From positions 124,001-188,000 of the forward strand of contig NZ_QGLL01000008.1 in the NCBI RefSeq assembly GCF_003202695.1: a DNA stretch of 64,000 nucleotides. The letters are read 5' to 3'. Both the position numbers and the translations under genes were made by a program. Source of the stretch: Bifidobacterium asteroides. GTDB taxonomy: Bacteria; Actinomycetota; Actinomycetes; Actinomycetales; Bifidobacteriaceae. How positions within the stretch are numbered: position 1 is the first letter of the stretch; every line of letters begins with the position of its first letter. The notes beneath the pieces were generated by a model. It was given only the letters and a program-made list of their open reading frames with translations, did not search any database and had not been told where the DNA came from. Shown in pieces: positions 1 to 9,316 of this stretch.

Positions 1-498
1 GATCAGCCCGGCGCTGGCAAGCACCTTTAGGGATCGACCCAGATCGATGGGATCACTGGGTATGGCCAGACGCTCGCCATAGCCAATCTGGTCAACGCTC
101 CTGTACTTCTTTGAGTAGAGGTTGAGGGGTGAGATGTAGGTGTCGCCGATGGCTGCGAACCGGTACCCGTGCTGCTTGGACTCCTGCTCCAGAAAGGCGT
201 AGTGCTGGAAGGCATTCAGGTCGATCTCCCCGTTGGACAGCGCCTGATTGGCGTAGCGCCCATATTGGAAGGAGCGGAGCTTGATTTTTATGCCGGCCCG
301 GCGCTGGTCCAACTCGTGCTGAACGGCCTTCCAAATCTCTTCATCGGCATCGCCCACCAGGCCGATGCTGATCTCCCGCTGGCCGCGTTCGGGCTGGTTG
401 ACCTTGACATAGGCCACGCCCATCAGGACGGCGACCACCAGGATGACGACCGAAACAGCCGCCAGCTCTCGCTTGGCCCTGGTTCTTCTGGTGCTCAT
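1..498 (-). CDS. metQ: MetQ/NlpA-family methionine-binding protein, partial
   Basis: Periplasmic-type binding protein for methionine uptake, the last gene of the met operon visible here; the reading frame runs off the left edge, so only the N-terminal 166 residues are seen. The start is the ATG at 498, preceded by an AGGAGG ribosome site. Residues about 10-32 are one hydrophobic segment with no lipobox cysteine, so the protein looks membrane-anchored and not a lipoprotein. The NlpA/MetQ signature follows (GLVGDADEEIWKAV, then IDLNAFQHYAFLE and DTYISPLNLYSKKY). It is a paralogue of the neighbour at 532-1413, which has the same motifs and order. It could have a different substrate from its twin. 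Confidence 0.85.
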   Translation of the reverse strand, partial: MSTRRTRAKRELAAVSVVILVVAVLMGVAYVKVNQPERGQREISIGLVGDADEEIWKAVQHELDQRRAGIKIKLRSFQYGRYANQALSNGEIDLNAFQHYAFLEQESKQHGYRFAAIGDTYISPLNLYSKKYRSVDQIGYGERLAIPSDPIDLGRSLKVLASAGLI

Positions 499-531
499 AT
501 CCGTCCTCCTTCATTGATAGAACCTACCGCA

Positions 532-1413
532 TCAGGAAACCTTGAAGGCCGGCAGGCAGGCGCCCTTGTAGACCCGAACGATGGTGTCGGCCACGGGCTT
601 GGAATGATAGGCGCGTACCACTGCGGCGTAGGTGGGGTTGTCCCGCTGATCCTTGGTGGTGACGATGATGTTGATGTAAGGCTTATTTGCCGGGTTTTGC
701 AGATCGTAGGGAACCTCGTGGATGGCATCATGCACGCTGCGACCTGCATCGACCACGAAGTTGGCATTGGTGACCCCGCCCGCATAGTCGGGCAGCAGAT
801 TGAGGATGCCGGCCGGATCCACCTGCTCGATACTCAGATGCTTGGGATTGTCCACCACATCCTCGGGCAGCGGGTTGGTGGCCTTGGGGTCGCGTAGACC
901 GATGAGTTTGGCATCGGCCAGGACCTTCAGGGCACGGCCCATGTTGGTGGCGTTGTTGGGGATGGCCACCCGGTCGCCGTCCTGGAACTGCGAGGGCTTG
1001 GCATAGCGCTGCGAGTAGAGGTTCATGGGCGAGATGTAGGTATTGCCAAGCACGGCCAGCTGGTAGTGGTTGGTCCTTACATCGTCCTCCAGGTAGGCAT
1101 AGTGCTGGGCTGCGTTGAAATCCACCTCGCGGTTGGACGTGGCCTGGTTGACGTAGATGGCATCCTGGAAAGGCTTGAGCTCGATCCTGATGTGCTCACC
1201 CCGCCGATCCAGCTCTGCCTGGACGGCCTTCCAGATCTGATCGTCCGAACTGCCGATGACGCCGACCTTGACCACCTTGACATCGGCACCCACCTGGTTC
1301 AGGCGGACATCGGTACCGACCACCAACGCCAGCAGGAGGACGATGACCAAGCTGAGCGCCGCCAGCTGGACCTTGGCTTTGTTCTTTTTGCCGACGCGAC
1401 TACGACCGACCAC
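532..1413 (-). CDS. metQ: MetQ/NlpA-family methionine-binding protein
   Basis: Substrate-binding subunit of the MetNIQ importer, expected outside the membrane to deliver methionine or its derivatives to MetI. It has 293 residues. A GTG start at 1413 follows GGAAAGG. A hydrophobic anchor spans residues about 15-35 with no lipobox cysteine, unlike typical Gram-positive MetQ lipoproteins. Family motifs include VGVIGSSDDQIWKAV, VDFNAAQHYAYLED, NTYISPMNLYSQRY and VAIPNNATNMGRAL, the last being the usual NlpA ligand-pocket segment. It lies 25 bases after metI and 33 bases before its paralogue, so the four genes look like one operon. Function is assigned by family and operon; the ligand is not proven. 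Confidence 0.9.
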   Translation of the reverse strand: MVGRSRVGKKNKAKVQLAALSLVIVLLLALVVGTDVRLNQVGADVKVVKVGVIGSSDDQIWKAVQAELDRRGEHIRIELKPFQDAIYVNQATSNREVDFNAAQHYAYLEDDVRTNHYQLAVLGNTYISPMNLYSQRYAKPSQFQDGDRVAIPNNATNMGRALKVLADAKLIGLRDPKATNPLPEDVVDNPKHLSIEQVDPAGILNLLPDYAGGVTNANFVVDAGRSVHDAIHEVPYDLQNPANKPYINIIVTTKDQRDNPTYAAVVRAYHSKPVADTIVRVYKGACLPAFKVS

Positions 1414-1438
1414 GATAATCTGACCTTTCCCGGGTTGC

Positions 1439-2119
1439 TCAGTGTTCGACGACCTCGGCCAGAAGCCGGCCGAACAGTTCGATCAGGGCGATGAAGATGA
1501 CCAGCACAATGATGGTGGCAATGGTCACGTCGTTCATGGACCGCTGGTAGCCCAGACGGATGGCGAAGTCACCCAGCCCGCCGCCGCCCACGATGCCCAC
1601 GGTGGCGGTCTCGCCCACCAGGCTGACGATGGTGATGGTAGTCACCCGGATGATGGAGGGGATGCCCTCACGCAGGTAGACATGCCAGATGATCTGCCAG
1701 GTGGTCATGCCCATGGACTCCGCCGCCTCGACGTACCCAGGATCCAGACCGGCAAGAGCCGACTCGATCTGCCGGGAGAAGAAGGGGGTAATGCCCACGA
1801 CCAGCGGGAAGATCGCCCCCTTGGGCCCGATGGCTGTGCCCATGAGCATCCTGGTCACCGGCACCAGGGCTGCTGCCAGGATGATGAAGGGGATGGAGCG
1901 AAAGAGGTCGATCAGCTTGTCCAGAATGGTGAAGACCAGGCCGTTGCGACGGATGCCGTCACGTCGGCTGATGATCAGTCCCACCCCGATGACCAGAGCC
2001 AGCAGGAAGGAGATCACCCCGGAGACGCCGACCATGACCAGGGTCTGAACCATGCTGCTGAAGAACTCCGGCAACCGGCTCATAACGTTGGGGAACCAGG
2101 TGGTAAGCAGGGACGTCAT
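1439..2119 (-). CDS. metI: Methionine ABC transporter permease MetI
   Basis: Membrane permease of the MetNIQ importer, 226 residues with about five transmembrane helices. The cytoplasmic EAA loop that contacts the ATPase is clear (EAAESMGMTTWQIIWHV). Length and motifs match MetI (about 217 residues in enterobacteria). Its ATG start overlaps the metN stop codon by four bases (ATGA at 2116-2119), which implies translational coupling and equal expression of permease and ATPase. It sits between metN and the metQ genes in the usual order. Confidence 0.93.
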   Translation of the reverse strand: MTSLLTTWFPNVMSRLPEFFSSMVQTLVMVGVSGVISFLLALVIGVGLIISRRDGIRRNGLVFTILDKLIDLFRSIPFIILAAALVPVTRMLMGTAIGPKGAIFPLVVGITPFFSRQIESALAGLDPGYVEAAESMGMTTWQIIWHVYLREGIPSIIRVTTITIVSLVGETATVGIVGGGGLGDFAIRLGYQRSMNDVTIATIIVLVIFIALIELFGRLLAEVVEH

Positions 2120-3168
2120 GACTTGAGAACCTCGATTCCGATGCTGCGCGAGCGCAGGTATTCCATGGCCTGGCGGATATTTTCAGCGTCGCCGCCCACT
2201 CTGACCACCAGACCGCCCAGGGGCGCCCCCTCCACCACATCGATGTCGCCAAAAATGATGTTGACATCCAGGTTGTAGCGACGGCTGATGGTGGAGACCA
2301 GAGCCTCGGATACCTCCTTGGAAACATAAGACATGCGCATGAGGATCTGTCCGGGCTCCAGGGCCACCAGGGGCGAATCGGCGGCCATCAGATCCTTGAC
2401 CTTGTCCAAGTTGGAGGTGGTGGCCACGAAGGATTTGGTCAGCTGGGCCTTGGGGTCTGCAAAGACATCAAAGACCCGGCCCTGCTCCACGATGACACCC
2501 TGGTCGATGACTGCCACCCGGTTGCAGATCTGGCGGATGACCGACATCTCGTGGGTGATCATGACCACCGTGATGTCCAGCTGGTCGTGCAGATCACGGA
2601 GCAGCTGAAGAATGGAGCGCGTGGTGGTCGGATCCAGTGCGCTGGTGGCCTCGTCGCTGAGCAGGATATCCGGCTCGTTGGCCAAAGCTCGGGCGATGGC
2701 CACGCGCTGCTGCTGTCCGCCGGAGAGCTCGGCGGGATAGTGGTCGGCCAGCTCAGTCAGTCCTACCAGTTTCAGAAGCTCGGAAACCCGGGCCCCTCGA
2801 GATGCGCGGTCACGGCCGCTCCCACGCAGAGGGAGGCCAACATTGTCGGCCACCGTCCTGGAGGGCATCAGGTTGAAGTGCTGGAAGATCATGCCGGTGC
2901 GACGTCTCAAGTCCCTCAGCTCGGCCGGAGCCAGATCCTTGACCTCGCGGCCACGGACCTTGACACTGCCCGAATCATAATCCTCCAGCCCGTTAATGCA
3001 GCGGACCAGTGTGGACTTGCCCGCCCCGCTCAGTCCAATGATGCCAAAAATATCCCCAGTCTCGACGGTCAGATCGATGTCGGCCAGTGCCGTCTTGTCT
3101 TCGTCGTCGTCGCTGTGATAGGTCTTGGTCAGGTGCTCCATCCGCACCGCCGGTGTCCGCTCGCTCAC
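2116..3168 (-). CDS. metN: Methionine ABC transporter ATP-binding protein MetN
   Basis: ATPase that powers methionine import. It has a Walker A motif (GLSGAGKST), a Q-loop (FQHFN), an ABC signature (LSGGQQQR), a Walker B motif (ILLSDEATSALD) and an H-switch (MITHEM), followed by a C-terminal NIL domain of about 80 residues, which in E. coli MetN binds methionine and inhibits transport. The GTG at 3168 is preferred because GGGAAGG lies just upstream; an upstream frame to 3228 adds 20 unlikely residues. The NIL domain implies trans-inhibition by internal methionine. It is divergent from purT across a 135-base gap in which I could not find a convincing SAM riboswitch. Confidence 0.93.
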   Translation of the reverse strand: MSERTPAVRMEHLTKTYHSDDDEDKTALADIDLTVETGDIFGIIGLSGAGKSTLVRCINGLEDYDSGSVKVRGREVKDLAPAELRDLRRRTGMIFQHFNLMPSRTVADNVGLPLRGSGRDRASRGARVSELLKLVGLTELADHYPAELSGGQQQRVAIARALANEPDILLSDEATSALDPTTTRSILQLLRDLHDQLDITVVMITHEMSVIRQICNRVAVIDQGVIVEQGRVFDVFADPKAQLTKSFVATTSNLDKVKDLMAADSPLVALEPGQILMRMSYVSKEVSEALVSTISRRYNLDVNIIFGDIDVVEGAPLGGLVVRVGGDAENIRQAMEYLRSRSIGIEVLKS

Positions 3169-3303
3169 GTTCCCGCCTTCCCTGGTCGACTGCCTGACAT
3201 GGTAATCGTCCCGACGGCCAGCGGACAAGAAGGCCTCTATAGATGTCGTTTATAGGCATGTATCCATAAACCGCATCATTGGTCTACGGGTGAGTGGCAG
3301 AAT

Positions 3304-4611
3304 ATGGCCATGAGCGCATCCGGTCAGCAGCGGATTATCAACACCATCAATCCAGAGGAGCGGCCGTTCGGCTCCCCTCTAGGGCCAAGACCCACACGAG
3401 TCCTTCTCCTGGGAGCTGGCGAACTCGGCCGCGAGATCGCCATCAGCCTGATGCGACTGGGGGCTTGGGTAGGTGCAGCAGACTCCTACCCTGGCGCACC
3501 CGCCACACAGGTGGCCCATGCCGGCTACCAGGTGAAGATGAGCGATCCGAAGGCTCTGGAGGACCTGATCGAACAGGTCCAGCCTGATCTGATCGTGCCC
3601 GAAGTGGAGGCCATCGCCACCGATCGCCTGGCCAGCGCCGCGGACCGAGGCATTCAGGTAGTGCCTGCAGCCCCTCTTGCGGCCATGTGCATGGACCGCA
3701 GAGCCCTGCGCGTCTTCGCCCACGAGCAGGTGGGCCTGCCTACCACTCCCTACCGTTTCGCCGACTCCCCCGAAGAGCTGGCCAGTGCGGCGGACCAGGT
3801 GGGTTACCCCTGCATGGTCAAACCCCTGATGAGCTCCTCCGGCCACGGGCAGACCCTGGTAAGAAGCAGCCGAGGATTGTCCCAAGCCTGGAATTCGGCA
3901 CTGACCCAGGGCCGGGCAGCTACCAAGCACCAAGGCAAGGCCGAGGTCATCGTGGAGGCCCTGGCCCCCCTGGCCCATGAGCTGACCGTTCTGACTGTGG
4001 CCTCCTCTGCCGGAGTGGCCACTTGCATGCCTATCGGACAGCGTCAGGAGGACGGGGACTACAGGCTCTCCTGGCAACCGGCGGATCTGAATCCCGACAT
4101 CCTGCAGCAGGCCCGGAACATGGCAACCCGGCTGGTTCAGGCCATGACATCCCTGGCCCGCCAGAGCGCCGAAACGGGTTGGGGAATCTACGGAGTCGAG
4201 ATCTTCGTCCTGCGCGACGGCTCGCTGCTCTTCAACGAGGTGGCTCCGCGCCCGCATGACACTGGCATGGTGACTATGATCTCCCAGCGGCTCAGCGAGT
4301 TTGATCTTCACGCCAGAGCCATCCTGGGCATTCCCGTTCATCAGGAGGATCTGGCTCTGAATCTGCCGGAAGGCACATGTGCCGTCAGCCGACCCATCCT
4401 GGTCAAGGGGCAGGGGCCGGTCAGTTTCGAAGGCTTGCCGCAGGCCCTGGACCACCCTGGCACTGATTTGCGCATCTTCTCCAAGCCCGAAGCACATGGT
4501 CTACGACGCATGGGCGTGGCGCTGGCCTTGGGGCCGGACCTGCAGACTGCCACCGAGCGCGCTGATGCCGTGGCCAGCGATTTGAAACCCCGAGTAGGCG
4601 CGGGGATGTAA
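3304..4611 (+). CDS. purT: Formate-dependent phosphoribosylglycinamide formyltransferase PurT
   Basis: ATP-grasp enzyme that makes formyl-GAR from GAR, formate and ATP, the third step of purine synthesis; this replaces the folate-dependent PurN. It has 435 residues, near the E. coli enzyme (392) with an N-terminal extension. The N-terminal nucleotide-fold motif [17 protein letters not shown] and the ATP-grasp segments [17 protein letters not shown] and [15 protein letters not shown] are typical; the latter two are also shared with PurK, but PurT is favoured because a clear purK lies at 21149. The start is ATG at 3304 or 3310. It is the first gene of the plus-strand purine cluster, 77 bases before purC. 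Confidence 0.9.
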   Translation: MAMSASGQQRIINTINPEERPFGSPLGPRPTRVLLLGAGELGREIAISLMRLGAWVGAADSYPGAPATQVAHAGYQVKMSDPKALEDLIEQVQPDLIVPEVEAIATDRLASAADRGIQVVPAAPLAAMCMDRRALRVFAHEQVGLPTTPYRFADSPEELASAADQVGYPCMVKPLMSSSGHGQTLVRSSRGLSQAWNSALTQGRAATKHQGKAEVIVEALAPLAHELTVLTVASSAGVATCMPIGQRQEDGDYRLSWQPADLNPDILQQARNMATRLVQAMTSLARQSAETGWGIYGVEIFVLRDGSLLFNEVAPRPHDTGMVTMISQRLSEFDLHARAILGIPVHQEDLALNLPEGTCAVSRPILVKGQGPVSFEGLPQALDHPGTDLRIFSKPEAHGLRRMGVALALGPDLQTATERADAVASDLKPRVGAGM

Positions 4612-4688
4612 CCTGCGCTTGCTATGGTGGTCGTGTCCCAAGCAGTGCAGAAGTTTCCAATTCGCAACAAACTCGAGGAAGGCGAACC

Positions 4689-5441
4689 GTGGAAAAGTTG
4701 GGAATGCGCTATCAAGGCAAGGCCAAGAAACTGTACGAGACGGATGATCCGGACATACTCTGGGTTGAGTACACTGACCAGGCCACCGCGGGGAACGGGG
4801 CCAAGAAGGCCAATATCGAAGGCAAGGCCAGACTGAACAACAGGATCACCACGGTGATATTCTCCTTGCTGGCCCGTCGGGGCATCCCCAGCCACTTCGT
4901 CCGCAGCATCTCCGACACCGAGCAGCTCAACCGCCGGCTGGACATGTTCCCCCTGGAGATCGTCATGCGCAACCGGGCTGCAGGCTCCTTTGCCCAACGG
5001 TACGGGGTGAAGGAAGGCACTGCCTTGAAACAGCCGGTGCTGGAGTTCTTCTACAAATCAGATCCCCTGGAAGATCCATTTATCAACCGGGACGACATTC
5101 TGGCCCTGGGACTGGCCACTGAGCAGGATCTGGACATCATCGCCGCAAAGACCCGGGAGATCAACGGGGCGCTGACCGGCATCTTCCGCGCCATCAACGT
5201 GGAGCTGGTGGACTTCAAGATCGAAATGGGCAAAACTGGATCGGGCATCATCCTTCTCGGCGACGAAATCACCCCCGACACCTGCCGGCTCTGGGCGATC
5301 GGCAATAATCATGACGGCCAGGTTACCCACCTGGACAAGGACATCTTCCGCAGGGACCTCGGCAGCATCATTCCGGCCTATCAGACCATTCTGGACGGAC
5401 TGACCGAATTGGAGGAGCGCGAAAGCCAACCGAACAGCTGA
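4689..5441 (+). CDS. purC: SAICAR synthetase PurC
   Basis: Phosphoribosylaminoimidazole-succinocarboxamide synthase, which joins aspartate to CAIR. It has 250 residues, the normal bacterial length. The family motifs [11 protein letters not shown] near the N-terminus, [15 protein letters not shown] near residue 90 and LVDFKIEMG near residue 175 are present. The GTG start at 4689 follows GAGGAAGG; an internal ATG at 4704 is an alternative. A strong hairpin terminator begins eight bases after the stop, so purC can be transcribed apart from purL. Confidence 0.95.
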   Translation: MEKLGMRYQGKAKKLYETDDPDILWVEYTDQATAGNGAKKANIEGKARLNNRITTVIFSLLARRGIPSHFVRSISDTEQLNRRLDMFPLEIVMRNRAAGSFAQRYGVKEGTALKQPVLEFFYKSDPLEDPFINRDDILALGLATEQDLDIIAAKTREINGALTGIFRAINVELVDFKIEMGKTGSGIILLGDEITPDTCRLWAIGNNHDGQVTHLDKDIFRRDLGSIIPAYQTILDGLTELEERESQPNS

Positions 5442-5448
5442 TCGGTCG

Positions 5449-5481
5449 ACCCGGAAGCGAGCATATCGCCTCCGGGTTTTT
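5449..5481 (+). terminator. Intrinsic terminator or attenuator between purC and purL
   Basis: Arms ACCCGGA and TCCGGGT enclose inner arms GCGA and TCGC around a five-base loop, followed by a run of five T. This is a textbook Rho-independent terminator on the plus strand, placed inside the purine cluster, 38 bases before the purL start. Confidence 0.8.
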
Positions 5482-5519
5482 CATTGGTCCCCAACCAGTC
5501 CATCGCGAAAGGATCCACT

Positions 5520-8500
5520 GTGCTCTTCCGTGTCTATACCGAGAAAAAGCGGGGCTTTGACCAGGCCGCCGACAGGCTTGCCGAACAGCTGCGCACCCTG
5601 CCGGGAGTACAAGGGCTCACCGGCCTGCGCATGATCAACCGCTACGATCTGGAAGGAATCGACGAAGACCTCTTCAAACGCTGCCTGCCCACGGTCTTCG
5701 CTCAGCCCCAGACTGATCTGGTGTCCACCCAACTGGAGCAGGCCCTGCGCATGAAAAGCGACGAAGACCTGCCGTCGCTGGACTCCCCCAGGCTCTTCGC
5801 CGTGGCTCCTCTGCCCGGTCAGTTTGATCAGCGAGCCGACTCCGCAGCCCAGTGCGTCCAGCTGGTCGGCCAAGGCGCCCGCCCCTTGGTGGCCACGGCA
5901 ACCGTCTATCTGCTCCATGGTGACTTGGATGTCCAGCAAATCGAAACCATCCGCAATTACCTGGTCAATCCGGTCGATTCACGGATAGTGGGGCTGGAAC
6001 AGCCTAAGACCCTGGCCATGCCTGACGAGGATCCGGATCCAGTGCCTGTATTAAACGGTTTCCGCAATCTGGACGATCCTGAACTGGAAGCGCTGATCGG
6101 CAAGCTGGACCTGGCCATGGATCTGCCTGACGTCCGCTTCTGCCGAGACCACTACCGCCAGGAAAAGCGTGATCCCACCCTGACTGAGCTCAAGGTGATC
6201 GACACCTACTGGTCCGACCACTGTCGGCACACCACCTTCAACACCAGGCTGGAGAGAATCGAGGCGGACAACCCCCGAGCTCGCGCCACGCTGGAGCGTT
6301 ACCGGGCAATCCGCGCTGAACTGGAACGCCAGGACCGCCCGGAATGCCTGATGGACATGGCCACCATTGGAGCCAAGTATCTGCAGAAGCGTGGCATTTT
6401 GAACGACCTGGACCAGTCCGAAGAGGTCAATGCCTGCACTATCCGGACCAAGGTCGACGTGGACGGCCAGGACCGCGACTGGCTCTTCCTCTTCAAAAAT
6501 GAAACCCATAACCATCCGACAGAGATCGAGCCCTTCGGAGGCGCAGCCACCTGCATCGGCGGAGCCATCCGCGATCCCTTGTCCGGAAGGGGCTACGTCT
6601 ACCAGGCCATGAGGGTCAGCGGTGCGGCAGATCCCCGTCAGCCACTGGATCAGACTCTGCCGGGCAAGCTGCCCCAGAGCCGGATCATCCGTCAGGCAGC
6701 CGATGGCTACTCCTCCTATGGCAACCAGATAGGGCTGGCCACCGGGCAGGTTCGTGAGATCTACCACCCCGGCTATGCGGCCAAGCGGATGGAGGTGGGT
6801 GCTGTGGTGGCCGCCACCCCGGCCGACCATGTGATCCGCCATCGGCCTGCACCCGGCGATCTGATCATCCTGGTGGGCGGGAGGACCGGCCGCGATGGAA
6901 TCGGCGGCGCCACAGGAGCTTCCAAGTCCCAGGACGAACAGAGTCTGGAACGCTGCGGGGCCGAGGTGCAGAAGGGCGATGCCCCTGAGGAGCGCAAGCT
7001 CCAGCGCCTCTTCCGCCGACCAGAGGCAGCCAGGCTGATTGAGCGTTGCAACGATTTCGGAGCCGGCGGTGTGGCCGTGGCCGTGGGCGAGTTGGCGGAC
7101 GGCCTGAAGGTGGACCTGGACCGGGTGCCACTCAAGTACCAGGGGCTGGACGGGACCGAAATCGCCATTTCCGAGAGCCAGGAACGCATGGCTGTGGCCC
7201 TGGCGGCCAAAGACGCACCCGCCTTCATCGAATATGCCCGTCAGGAGGACCTTGAGGCCACTGTCATCGCCAAGGTCACCGAAGAACCCCGACTGCGGAT
7301 GATCTGGCGATCAGAAACCATCGTAGATATCCCCCGATCCTTCCTAGGCTCTAATGGCGCCCCTCATAAGGCCGATGCCCATGTAGCGGTTCCTGCTCCC
7401 TACCATGCTCCCTTCGAGGTCCAAGGCAGCTTGGACGCACGCATGAGGGCCCTGCTTACAGACATCAACGTCTGCTCCCAGCAGGGTCTGGCCGAGCAGT
7501 TCGACTCCACTATCGGCGCAGGCACCGTCCTCATGCCTTTCGGCGGAGCCCGACAGCTGACTCCGGCCCAGGCCATGGTCGCCAAGCTGCCGGTGGACGG
7601 ACACACCACCACCGCCTCGGCCATGACTTGGGGATTCAACCCTTGGATAAGCAGTCGGGATCCATACGCCGGCGCCTACCTAGCCGTGGTCGAAAGTTTG
7701 GCCAAGCTGGTCGCCTCTGGTTTCAGCCGTTCCCGGGCCCATCTGAGTCTGCAGGAGTACTATCCAAAGCCCGGCGACGACCCCAGGCGCTGGGGTCTGC
7801 CTGTGGCCGGCGTCCTGGGCGCCCTCCAGGCTCAACTGGACCTGGCAGTGGGCGCCATAGGCGGCAAGGACTCCATGTCCGGCAGTTTCGAGGACCTGGA
7901 CGTGCCGCCCACCCTGATCAGCTTCGCCGTGTCCCTGGGACAAGTCAAGGATGCGGTCTCCCCTGAGTTCAAGGCCGCGGGCCGTCGGATCTATCTCTTG
8001 GCACCTGAATACCAGAAGGAAGGATTGCTGCCCGATCCGCAGAGTCTGCGAACAGTCATGGACCAGGCGGAGACGCTGATCAGCCAGGGCCTGGTGGATG
8101 CTGTAGCCACTCCGGGCTACGGATGCATCGCCCAGTCCCTGATGGAGATGTGCCTGGGCAACAGGATCGGACTGGATCTGGCGTCAGACACCGTTATATC
8201 GGCGCTCTTCCGCCCAGCCTATGGAAGCTTCATTCTGGAGACCTCAGGTCCAGAGCCCCTATTCATTCAGGATTCCAGCCTGCATTTGCGTCTCCTGGGA
8301 CACACCAGCCAGAATTACCGTCTGCGCTGCGGCGGCGAGGATCTGGACCTGGCAGAGCTTGAGGAAATCCGTGCCAAGGGTCTGGAAGGCATCTTCCCAT
8401 ACCGAGGCCAAGGCGACCCGGTGCCGACTATCGGTCGCACCGACCGTGAGTCCGGCAGGCCTGCAGCGCACAGAACCAAGGGGGCTTTCCATACCGCCCG

Positions 8501-9299
8501 ACCGAAGGTGGTCATGCCCGTCTTCCCCGGCACCAACTGCGAGTTCGACTCCACACGAGCCTTCCATGACGCTGGAGCTCAGGTGGATACCGTGGTCATC
8601 CGCAACTTGAATGCCGACGACGTGACCGAGAGCTCCCGCCGCCTGGCCCAGGCCATCCGCAACAGCCAAATACTCATGCTGCCCGGCGGCTTCTCCGGCG
8701 GCGATGAGCCCGACGGTTCGGCCAAACTAGTGGCATCCTTCCTGCGCTCGAACCAGGTCGCGGATGCCCTCCAGGAGCTTTTGCAGGACCGGGACGGGCT
8801 GATTCTGGGCGTCTGCAACGGCTTCCAGGCTCTGATCAAACTGGGCCTGGTTCCCTACGGCAAAATCGTCACGGGCTCGTCCGAGGACCCCACTCTGGCC
8901 GTCAACGCCATCGGCCGTCATCAGAGCCGTCTGGTCCACACGCGGATCAGCTCTACTCGCTCACCCTGGCTGAGTACCTGCCGGGTGGGTGATATCCATA
9001 CCATGCCCATCAGCCACGGCGAAGGACGGTTCGTGGCCAAGCCCAGCCTCCTGCGCACCCTGATCGAGCGAGGGCAGGTGGCAGCCCAGTATGTAGACGA
9101 ACAGGGCCGCCCCTCCATGGATCCGTTGGTCAACCCCAATGGATCAGCCATGGCTGTCGAAGCCATCACCAGCCCGGACGGCCGAGTGCTGGGCAAGATG
9201 GGGCACACGGAACGCAGCGGTCCCGACCTGTATCTGAATGTGCCGACAGGCCCCCTGCAGCCGCTCTTCCAGTCGGGAGTGGACTACTTTGCCGCCTAG
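5520..9299 (+). CDS. purL: Phosphoribosylformylglycinamidine synthase PurL, large single-chain form
   Basis: Converts formyl-GAR, glutamine and ATP to FGAM. It is a large fused form of about 1259 residues: an N-terminal PurS-like part, two AIRS-type synthetase halves (motifs KNETHNHPTEIEPFGGAATC and GAIGGKDSMSGSF) and a C-terminal class I glutaminase. The glutaminase nucleophile is the cysteine in ILGVCNGFQALI, and HGEGRF supplies the histidine and glutamate. Many Actinobacteria instead use separate PurS, PurQ and PurL. The GTG at 5520 is chosen because GAAAGGA precedes it; the frame is open from a TTG at 5484, but that lies next to the terminator. purF follows after 17 bases. Confidence 0.95.
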   Translation: MLFRVYTEKKRGFDQAADRLAEQLRTLPGVQGLTGLRMINRYDLEGIDEDLFKRCLPTVFAQPQTDLVSTQLEQALRMKSDEDLPSLDSPRLFAVAPLPGQFDQRADSAAQCVQLVGQGARPLVATATVYLLHGDLDVQQIETIRNYLVNPVDSRIVGLEQPKTLAMPDEDPDPVPVLNGFRNLDDPELEALIGKLDLAMDLPDVRFCRDHYRQEKRDPTLTELKVIDTYWSDHCRHTTFNTRLERIEADNPRARATLERYRAIRAELERQDRPECLMDMATIGAKYLQKRGILNDLDQSEEVNACTIRTKVDVDGQDRDWLFLFKNETHNHPTEIEPFGGAATCIGGAIRDPLSGRGYVYQAMRVSGAADPRQPLDQTLPGKLPQSRIIRQAADGYSSYGNQIGLATGQVREIYHPGYAAKRMEVGAVVAATPADHVIRHRPAPGDLIILVGGRTGRDGIGGATGASKSQDEQSLERCGAEVQKGDAPEERKLQRLFRRPEAARLIERCNDFGAGGVAVAVGELADGLKVDLDRVPLKYQGLDGTEIAISESQERMAVALAAKDAPAFIEYARQEDLEATVIAKVTEEPRLRMIWRSETIVDIPRSFLGSNGAPHKADAHVAVPAPYHAPFEVQGSLDARMRALLTDINVCSQQGLAEQFDSTIGAGTVLMPFGGARQLTPAQAMVAKLPVDGHTTTASAMTWGFNPWISSRDPYAGAYLAVVESLAKLVASGFSRSRAHLSLQEYYPKPGDDPRRWGLPVAGVLGALQAQLDLAVGAIGGKDSMSGSFEDLDVPPTLISFAVSLGQVKDAVSPEFKAAGRRIYLLAPEYQKEGLLPDPQSLRTVMDQAETLISQGLVDAVATPGYGCIAQSLMEMCLGNRIGLDLASDTVISALFRPAYGSFILETSGPEPLFIQDSSLHLRLLGHTSQNYRLRCGGEDLDLAELEEIRAKGLEGIFPYRGQGDPVPTIGRTDRESGRPAAHRTKGAFHTARPKVVMPVFPGTNCEFDSTRAFHDAGAQVDTVVIRNLNADDVTESSRRLAQAIRNSQILMLPGGFSGGDEPDGSAKLVASFLRSNQVADALQELLQDRDGLILGVCNGFQALIKLGLVPYGKIVTGSSEDPTLAVNAIGRHQSRLVHTRISSTRSPWLSTCRVGDIHTMPISHGEGRFVAKPSLLRTLIERGQVAAQYVDEQGRPSMDPLVNPNGSAMAVEAITSPDGRVLGKMGHTERSGPDLYLNVPTGPLQPLFQSGVDYFAA

Positions 9300-9316
9300 A
9301 GGAAAGGACATCGACC

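Noticed and set aside
169-897. Long plus-strand frame opposite the metQ genes
   Set aside because: It runs antisense through two clear MetQ reading frames and lacks any family signature or ribosome site; it is a shadow caused by high GC content.
1442-2278. Plus-strand frame of 278 codons opposite metI and metN
   Set aside because: Rich in Asp, His and Gly with no plausible fold, and antisense to two well-supported transporter genes.
3169-3303. SAM riboswitch or T-box ahead of metN
   Set aside because: The leader is short and no conserved riboswitch core or paired stems could be traced, so no riboswitch is claimed.
5484-5519. TTG start of purL at 5484
   Set aside because: It sits right after the terminator T-run with no ribosome site, while the GTG at 5520 has GAAAGGA at correct spacing.
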